Below, piece after piece: positions 13,681 through 19,050 of a DNA stretch of 19,050 nt. Source of the stretch: Fermentibacter danicus (GTDB lineage Bacteria > Fermentibacterota > Fermentibacteria > Fermentibacterales > Fermentibacteraceae); assembly GCA_001618615.1 (NCBI GenBank), contig LKHB01000167.1, forward strand, positions 1 to 19,050, given 5' to 3'. The position numbers and the translations under genes were made by a program. How positions within the stretch are numbered: the stretch's first letter is position 1; the number at the start of each line of letters is the position of its first letter. Below the pieces are notes generated by a model. That model was given only the letters and a program-made list of their open reading frames with translations, had not been told where the DNA came from and did no database searches.

Positions 13681-16036
13681 CTAGGTCCACCAGGCCACGA
13701 GGCCCGGTTCCACGATAGTACCGAATCGCCGGTGGCTCGGCAGGACTCTCACCGTGAAACCCTGTGTTCCGGTCCTCGTGCATGCGAAGGACCCGGAAAA
13801 GACCATTCTGCCGTCCTCCATGCCGTTGAACGACATCCTGTCCGACATGGTGTCTTCCGGACCCTCGTCGCCCCTGTAAAGGCCGGACCTTATCTCGACG
13901 GAGAGATCCCCGGGCTCGAGCCCGTCCGCATACATTACGACCTTAACGGGAACCACATCTCCGACGGTGACAGGGATGTCCTCGCCGGGGGATTCCACCC
14001 TTTCGACGCGGACGGTGCGCCATGCCGACCTGATCCTGTCCTTCCAGGCGGACAGTTCCTTCGCCCCGGCCCATGAGTCGGCTGCAAGAGCCTCCCAGCC
14101 GTCGAAGGCAGGGATGTAGTAGCGGTCGGAGTATTCGGCAAGCATCCGGTTCGTGTTGAAGAACGGACAGATCGTCCTCATGCAGTTCTTCATCATCGAG
14201 ATCCATCCACGGGGAAGACCGTCGGCCTGCCTGTCGTAGAACAGCGGGGCGATCACGTTCTCGATCATGTCGTACAGGGCCTTGGTCTCTACGCGGTCCT
14301 GCGTCTCGGGGTCGGAATAGGTCTCCCCGCGCCCCACCAGCCAGCCGATCCCGGGCGAGTAGGCTTCGTCCCACCATCCGTCGGGGACGCTGCAATTCAG
14401 CACTCCGTTCAGGGAGGCCTTCATCCCGCTGGTTCCACTCGCCTCCAGCGGCCTTCTCGGGACGTTCAGCCAGACGTCGACACCCTGCACGAAGTGCCGG
14501 GCCATGTCCATGCTGTAATCCTCGAGATAGACCATCCTGCCGTAGAACCCCTCCTTCATGCTCTGATGGACGATCTGGCGGATCAGCTCCTTGCCGCCGT
14601 CGTCGTGCGGATGGGCCTTGCCGGCGAAGACGAGCTGGATGGGCCTGTCCGGATGGCCGAGGAGCTTCGCGAGTCTCTCCGGGTCCCTGAGAAGGAGGGT
14701 GGCCCGCTTGTAGGTCGCGAACCTTCTGGCGAACCCGATCGTCAGCACGTCCGGATTGAGCACGGGGGTCTCCGACATGCCCTGNNGACATCCACGTTTC
14801 GATGTGAACGCCGTTCGTCACGTGCTCGATAGGTATGTCGTCCTCGGAAAGGCCGGGCCAGACGCTCTTCCAGATCGAGCGGGAGACCTTTCCGTGGAGG
14901 CGGCTCACGCCGTTCCTGAATCTCGAGTGCCGCAGAGCGAAGATCGTCATCGAGAAATCGCCCCTGCCACCTGTGCGGCCGAGTTCGATGAACGCCTCCA
15001 GGGGCATTCCGAGCAAATCCAGGTATGGCTTGAGATAGCTGCCGAGCAGTTCGGGCGGGAACTCGTCGTTGCCGGCCGGGACAGGAGTGTGCGTGGTGAA
15101 GACGTTCCCTGCTATCGCCAGTTCACGGGCTTCGCCGAGGCTCAGACCCTCTCCCATGAGCTGCCTGATCCGTTCCAGTACGAGGAATGCCGAGTGACCC
15201 TCGTTGGCGTGGCAGACGGAGGGCCGTGAGCCGATCGCCTCCAGAACCCGGAGCCCTCCGATGCCGAGGACTATCTCCTGCTTCAGCCGCATCTCGCGGT
15301 CCCCGCCATAGAGGTGGCCCGTGATCTCCCTGTCTTTCGGGCTGTTGACCGGCAGGTCGGTATCCAGGAGGTAGAGTCTGGTGCGGCCCACGCGGACCAT
15401 CCAGACCGCGGCCGTAATGTCGCGCCCGTTCAGGGGCAGGGTAACCACCACCGGCCTGCCGTCGTTATCAAGGACGGGGCTGACCGGTGTGTTCGAGTAG
15501 TCGTTGACGAAATACCTCTCCTGCTGCCAGCCGTCGCTGTTGAGGTACTGACCGAAGTAGCCCTGCCGGTAGAGGAGCGATACTCCAACCAGCGGCAGGC
15601 CGAGTTCGCTGGCGCTCTTGAGCGTATCACCCGCGAGCACGCCCAGCCCGCCGGAGTAGATCGGCAGGCTCTCGTGCAGGCCGAACTCCATGGAGAAGAA
15701 GGCTGTCAGAAATCTGTCGATGCCGCCCGGCCTGCGTTCCATCGTCTTGTCGAACCATGTCGGCCGCCCCAGGTAGTCCTCGAGACTGCCCGCCACCTCG
15801 TCCAGGTTGGAGAGGTAGACGCTGTCCGAGGAGAGTTCCTCGAGGCGCTTCTGATCGACCCTGCCGAGCAGCAGTACCGGGTTGTGGAGGGTCTCCTCCC
15901 ACAGGTGGCTGTCAATCGATCTGAAGAGATCGACTGCATCGGGGTTCCATGTCCACCAGAGGTTGTAGGCTATGTTCTTCAGCGCGGACAGGCGCTCTGG
16001 TATCCGAGGCACGACCTTGTACAATCTGGTCTGCAC
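13681..16036 (-). CDS. glgP: Alpha-glucan (glycogen) phosphorylase, interrupted by an assembly gap
   Basis: GT35 enzyme of the bacterial AgpA/MalP branch, releasing glucose-1-phosphate from glycogen or maltodextrin. The start is GTG 16036 with AGGA 7 nt upstream. Residues ~10-120 (IPERLSALKNIAYNLWWTWNPDA) are the DUF3417 domain. The catalytic N-half shows FSMEFGLHESLPIYSGGLGVLAGD, HANEGHSAFL and TTHTPVPAGND. After NN at 14785-14786 the frame shifts and continues QGMSETPVLNPD, then TIGFARRFATYKRA and the PLP-lysine motif EASGTSGMKASLNG. The C-terminus (GTQGFTVRVLPSH, VAWW) is complete. About 60-75 residues that normally lie between GVHxxTWMS and LDPDxLTIGFARR are missing, so the frameshift is an assembly effect, not a mutation. 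A weak promoter lies upstream. Confidence 0.92.
14785..14786. other. Assembly gap (NN) in glgP
   Basis: The reading frame changes across the NN and roughly 200 bp of expected coding sequence are absent. The two Ns stand for an unsized gap. Confidence 0.85.
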
Positions 16037-16083
16037 GGTCCGATCCTTTCGGAAAACGACGGGACGGAGAAACCGGAAGACGC

Positions 16084-16113
16084 AAGGTAGGCATCCGCGG
16101 TCCCCGTCGTCAA
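16084..16113 (-). promoter_or_regulatory. Possible glgP promoter
   Basis: Minus-strand TTGACG (16108-16113), an 18-bp spacer and TACCTT (16084-16089, weak). It lies about 50 bp upstream of the GTG start. Confidence 0.35.
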
Positions 16114-16210
16114 GGAAGGCGGGTCCGCCGGATGCGCCGGGACGGGCCGGAACGGCTGCTATGACACTTTCAGGCCCTGGCGGGGTAGAATATGCCCGGG
16201 AGAGTGAATC

Positions 16211-18119
16211 ATGAAACCTGTTCCGACCTCTGTCGCCGCTGTACTGATCCTTGCGGGCGCGGCCAGCCCGGGAAGCCTGGAATGGTCCGTACACCTGGAC
16301 AGGAGTGACGTCACAGTAGCGCCGGACGGACGCTTCGACCTCGTCCGGGCCTCCGGGCTGGAGCTGTCCGGCATGCCGGGATCGCCGCTCCTGCCTTCGC
16401 TTCCCCTTTCCTTCGTGCTGCCTCCGGAAGCAGGCGAAGTCTGCTTCGAAGCCGACTTCTCCAACCCCGTCACCGTCGTTCTCTCACGACCCGTGGTCCC
16501 GGCCTGGCTCCCCGGCACGACGGGCGGCGAGGGAAGTGCGTCCTGCCCTCCCGACCCGGCCGTCTATCTCTCCCGCGAGCCCTTCCCGGCCGAACGGACT
16601 TCGGACGTCCGGATCGGCAGGCTCTGCGGCTTCACGATCGCATCCTGNNCACCGACATCCGAATCTCGATCTCGTGGACCGGAGGCGGCGACATCCGGAC
16701 CGTCACCGACGCACAGGCCGCATCGGCCGCGAGGCGCGTCGCCCTGCTCGTCGAGAACGACGAGGACATCCATGCGTTCATGCCTCCGGTCAGGCCTGCG
16801 GCTGCGGGGGATGCAGCCTGGGTTGCCGTTTGCGACAGCGCCTACGCATCCGACTTCGAACCCCTCAGGGCGATGTGGGAAGGATTGCTCGGCTCGGCGG
16901 CGATACTGACGATTCAGGAGNNGGAGATGAAACTCTCGTTCCAGTGAGGTTCGTCTACACCAGGTGCGAGGATGTGCTGCCTGAATCGGCTCCGGTGGAC
17001 CATTATTTCGGCGACCTGGACGGAAGCTGGGATGCCGATGGGGACGGGGTGTACGGTCAGTCGGACGACTCGCTGGACCTCTACATGGATGTCCTCGTCG
17101 GGCGTGCGTTGATCGCGGACCATTCCCATGCCGCGACCTTCGTGGACAGAACGATGACTTACGCCTCCTCGCCACCGGACGGCCCATGGGGCAGAACGGC
17201 CCTTCTCTGCGGCGCGATCCTCTTCGAGGACATCGGATACATCGGAGGCAGGGGCTGCGACTCGCTCGCCGCCGCCCTGCCCCGGACCTGGGATGTGGTG
17301 CGCGTGTACGAGGAGCCGTCTCTGGTCGACGGCAGCGACACCCACATCGAATACCTCCAGGCCGGGACGGGATGGAACTACTATGCCGGCCACGGGAACA
17401 GGAACGGCATCTGGTGGCACGACAAGCCGTACACGATGATGAGCGTCACCCTGGCCCAGGAACTGCAGAACGGCTTCAGAGCCGGCATCCATACGAGCAT
17501 CGGCTGCCATCCCGGCGACTTCTGCGACGACCTGCAGTGCTGCGCGGAAGCTCTGCTCCGGAACCCTGACGGGGGCGCCGTCTCGGTCACCTTCAACACG
17601 ACCTACGGATGGGAGGGCTACTGGCCCGAGCTGGGGCCGAGCGAACGGATGTGCATCGACTTCACCTCCGGCGTCTTCATGGACCACCTTCCTTCCCTGG
17701 GCGAGGCCTTCGCCTCCGCTAAGGACCGCAGGATCCCCTGGATTCACGGCGAATACGACAGGAACCTGCAGTCGATACTCGCCTGGACCGCCTTTCATGA
17801 CCCGGCTCTCGCGGCTCTGGGAGTAGAGCCCATGATGCCGATACCGCCCATCCCTCTCACCATGGGCGCTCCCCGGCCGAATCCCTCCATCGGCGGCGCC
17901 CCGCTGACGTTCGACGTCCTGTTCCGGGGCGGCACGGCCGAGCTGTCGGCATGGGACATGGCGGGCAGGCTCCTGTGGAGGGACACGGCGACGGCCCCGG
18001 GAACCTACCAGTGGGACGGCCGCCTGCCCGACGGGCGCCGGGCGCCGGCCGGCGTCTACATCATCTCGGCCAGGCGGGGCGGCCTCGTTGTCAGCCGCCG
18101 TGCCGTGATCCTCGAATGA
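16211..18119 (+). CDS. Gingipain-type C25 cysteine protease, secreted, with sorting tail; two assembly gaps
   Basis: Secreted cysteine endopeptidase of family C25. The start ATG 16211 has GGAGAG just upstream and a signal peptide (MKPVPTSVAAVLILAGAASPG). A propeptide-like beta region follows. The coding frame changes at each NN (16648-16649 and 16921-16922): before the first it is the start frame; between them it reads TDIRISISWTGGGD, later WVAVCDSAYASDFEPLRAMW; after the second it reads GDETLVPVRFVYTRCEDVLP. The catalytic domain has YFGDLDGSWDADGDGVYGQ, the catalytic His in YYAGHGN (codon 17391-17393) and the catalytic Cys in SIGCHPGDFC (codon 17505-17507). The last ~85 residues are a FlgD/Por-type Ig-like tail (AWDMAGRLLWRD, YQWDGRLPDGRRAPAGVYII, SRRAVILE). 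The missing bases probably amount to about 50 at the first gap and 100 at the second, judged from the family. Divergent from glgP. Confidence 0.88.
16648..16649. other. Assembly gap (NN) in the C25 propeptide region
   Basis: The frame moves from that of the start codon to another, in the region where C25 proproteins have a short conserved strand pair. A few dozen bases are probably missing. Confidence 0.8.
16921..16922. other. Assembly gap (NN) at the start of the C25 catalytic domain
   Basis: Falls between AAILTIQE and GDETLVPVR, where family members have about 30 residues (the D-x-x-x-I-R helix and the LLGGD strand). The frame shifts again. Confidence 0.82.
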
Positions 18120-18247
18120 CAGTTAGGCGCCATGCTCACCGAGCCCTCTACCGGGCCGGGCAACAGGCGCTGATGGTCTGACTCCCGCCTGCCGTCTGCA
18201 GCCGCAACGCATCTGAAGCAACGAACGACCCTGTCGCGATGGAGGAC

Positions 18248-18280
18248 AAGAGAAAAGGGCCGCCGGGCGACCGGCGGCCC
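18248..18280 (-). terminator. Strong intrinsic terminator for the leftward beta-propeller gene
   Basis: A perfect 10-bp stem GGGCCGCCGG/CCGGCGGCCC with a 4-nt loop (18257-18280), followed on the minus strand by TTTTCTCTT. It lies 18 bp after the stop codon of the leftward gene. On the plus strand no T-run follows, so it does not obviously serve the C25 gene. The bases 18120-18247 hold nothing I recognise. Confidence 0.88.
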
Positions 18281-18298
18281 TGATGCATCGCCCCCTGC

Positions 18299-19050
18299 CT
18301 AGAACTGGGCCTTTATGCTGCCCCAGGTGTCGTGCGTGAGTCCGGCGTCGAAGTCGATGTCGAGTTCGGAGAGATAGCATGCCGATCCCTTGGCCCAGGA
18401 CCAGAAGAAGGTTCCACGGCTGTCGGCGTAGCAGAGCCCGTAGGATTGAGCCTGGCCCATCGACGGGCAGGGTACCGTTCCGAAGTGGGTGAGGGTCGAG
18501 CCGTCGTATTCGTAGAAATAGAACTGATGAACATTGTAGCTGGTGACGACGACGCCCAGGTTGCCGTTGCAGGGAAAGACGGCCAGACCGCTGAGCTGGT
18601 ATGATGGCTCGGAGATGATGAATCTGTTCGTCGTGCCCCCGGGAACAAAGTTGTAGATCGAGTACACGCCGTCGTCGCTATGGGCCTCCCAGTATTCGCC
18701 GGTCTCCTCGTCGAACTCCATCCCGCGGCCTTTATTGCCTGCTGGATTCGCCGGAAAGTCGACCCAGGCTCCATTTTCGTTGACAAACAGGTTGGTGAGA
18801 TCCCAGTCGTTGCTGGTGAAGAGTGCACCCGCAGGACCGGCCGCCACTCCGAAGCAGCCAGCGTTCGAATCCATCAGGTCGATGCCGCCTGCCATGCACC
18901 CGCCTGCGGCGTCCCAGCGATTGATCCTGTCGTCCACTGCGGAGGCCATGATCACATAGCCGTCTTCGCTGTTGAGCCAGTCCAGTCCGAGGACCTGGAC
19001 TCCGGGGGTCCAGGTGTCGATGACGGTGATGCTTATACCATCAGTTCCAG
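18299..19050 (-). CDS. Secreted beta-propeller-like protein, C-terminal part
   Basis: The reading frame is open from the right edge of the window and stops at 18299, so at least the last 249 residues are present and the N-terminus is outside. The apparent start at 18955 is inside the protein: upstream codons GISITVIDTWTPGVQVLGLDWLNSEDGY continue the same fold. Repeated strands with G-L-x-x and W-D/F-Y-E-Y-D patterns every 40-50 residues (VLGLDWL, FGVAAGP, GRGMEFDEETGEYW, LSGLAVFP, SYGLCYAD) suggest a beta-propeller. It ends with a short W-G-S-I-K-A-Q-F tail instead of the Ig-like tail of its neighbours. Function unknown; probably extracellular or periplasmic. Followed by a strong terminator. 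Confidence 0.75.
   Translation of the reverse strand, partial: GTDGISITVIDTWTPGVQVLGLDWLNSEDGYVIMASAVDDRINRWDAAGGCMAGGIDLMDSNAGCFGVAAGPAGALFTSNDWDLTNLFVNENGAWVDFPANPAGNKGRGMEFDEETGEYWEAHSDDGVYSIYNFVPGGTTNRFIISEPSYQLSGLAVFPCNGNLGVVVTSYNVHQFYFYEYDGSTLTHFGTVPCPSMGQAQSYGLCYADSRGTFFWSWAKGSACYLSELDIDFDAGLTHDTWGSIKAQF

Noticed and set aside
14785..14786. True frameshift pseudogene of glgP
   Set aside because: The frame change falls exactly on NN and a conserved block of about 65 residues is missing there, so an assembly gap explains it.
1..19050. CRISPR array, prophage or toxin-antitoxin module
   Set aside because: No regularly spaced repeats, no phage structural or integrase genes and no small paired genes were seen.

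Overview
The window is GC-rich bacterial DNA, very probably from a metagenome assembly: four internal NN placeholders sit inside genes, and at least three of them hide real sequence. Gene content points to an anaerobic bacterium: an anaerobic ribonucleotide reductase (nrdD), a PurF with all four Fe-S cysteines, and a selenocysteine tRNA. Large secreted proteins ending in FlgD/Por-like immunoglobulin-fold tails, one of them a gingipain-type C25 protease, suggest the FCB (Fibrobacteres-Chlorobi-Bacteroidetes) superphylum or a neighbouring candidate phylum such as Fermentibacterota. That placement is an inference from content, not from a phylogenetic marker.

Left part (1-6340). The 5' end of nrdD runs leftward off the window. 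It faces an EamA/DMT transporter across a 163-bp divergent region that holds a sigma70-like nrdD promoter and two NrdR-type boxes exactly 32 bp apart. Then come two leftward genes: a secreted NodB-like (polysaccharide deacetylase fold) protein with a sorting tail, followed 43 bp later by a fused two-module M16 peptidase that ends convergently with the transporter.

Centre (6341-12535 and on to 13316). A rightward nucleotide-synthesis operon begins with a 61-codon remnant in which the first ~37 codons of CTP synthase (pyrG) are joined in frame to its last ~22 codons. It continues with purF (ATGA overlap), guaA (4-nt gap) and a YitT-family membrane protein. A promoter and a hairpin that buries part of the ribosome-binding site precede pyrG, recalling CTP-sensing pyr leaders. 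A probable terminator separates this operon from an orphan lipoprotein gene. A TatD-family hydrolase and tcdA (t6A dehydratase of the ThiF/E1 family) follow with an 8-nt overlap.

Right part (13257-19050). A 191-bp AT-rich, MITE-like element with 28-bp perfect terminal inverted repeats and a 4-bp CCGG duplication has inserted at the 3' end of tcdA and now supplies its last codons and stop. Four bases beyond its duplicated target lies selC (tRNA-Sec, anticodon TCA, leftward), with its own promoter. Further on are glgP (alpha-glucan phosphorylase, leftward, interrupted by a gap), the C25 protease (rightward, interrupted by two gaps), a strong leftward intrinsic terminator, and the 3' end of a secreted beta-propeller-like protein that runs off the window.
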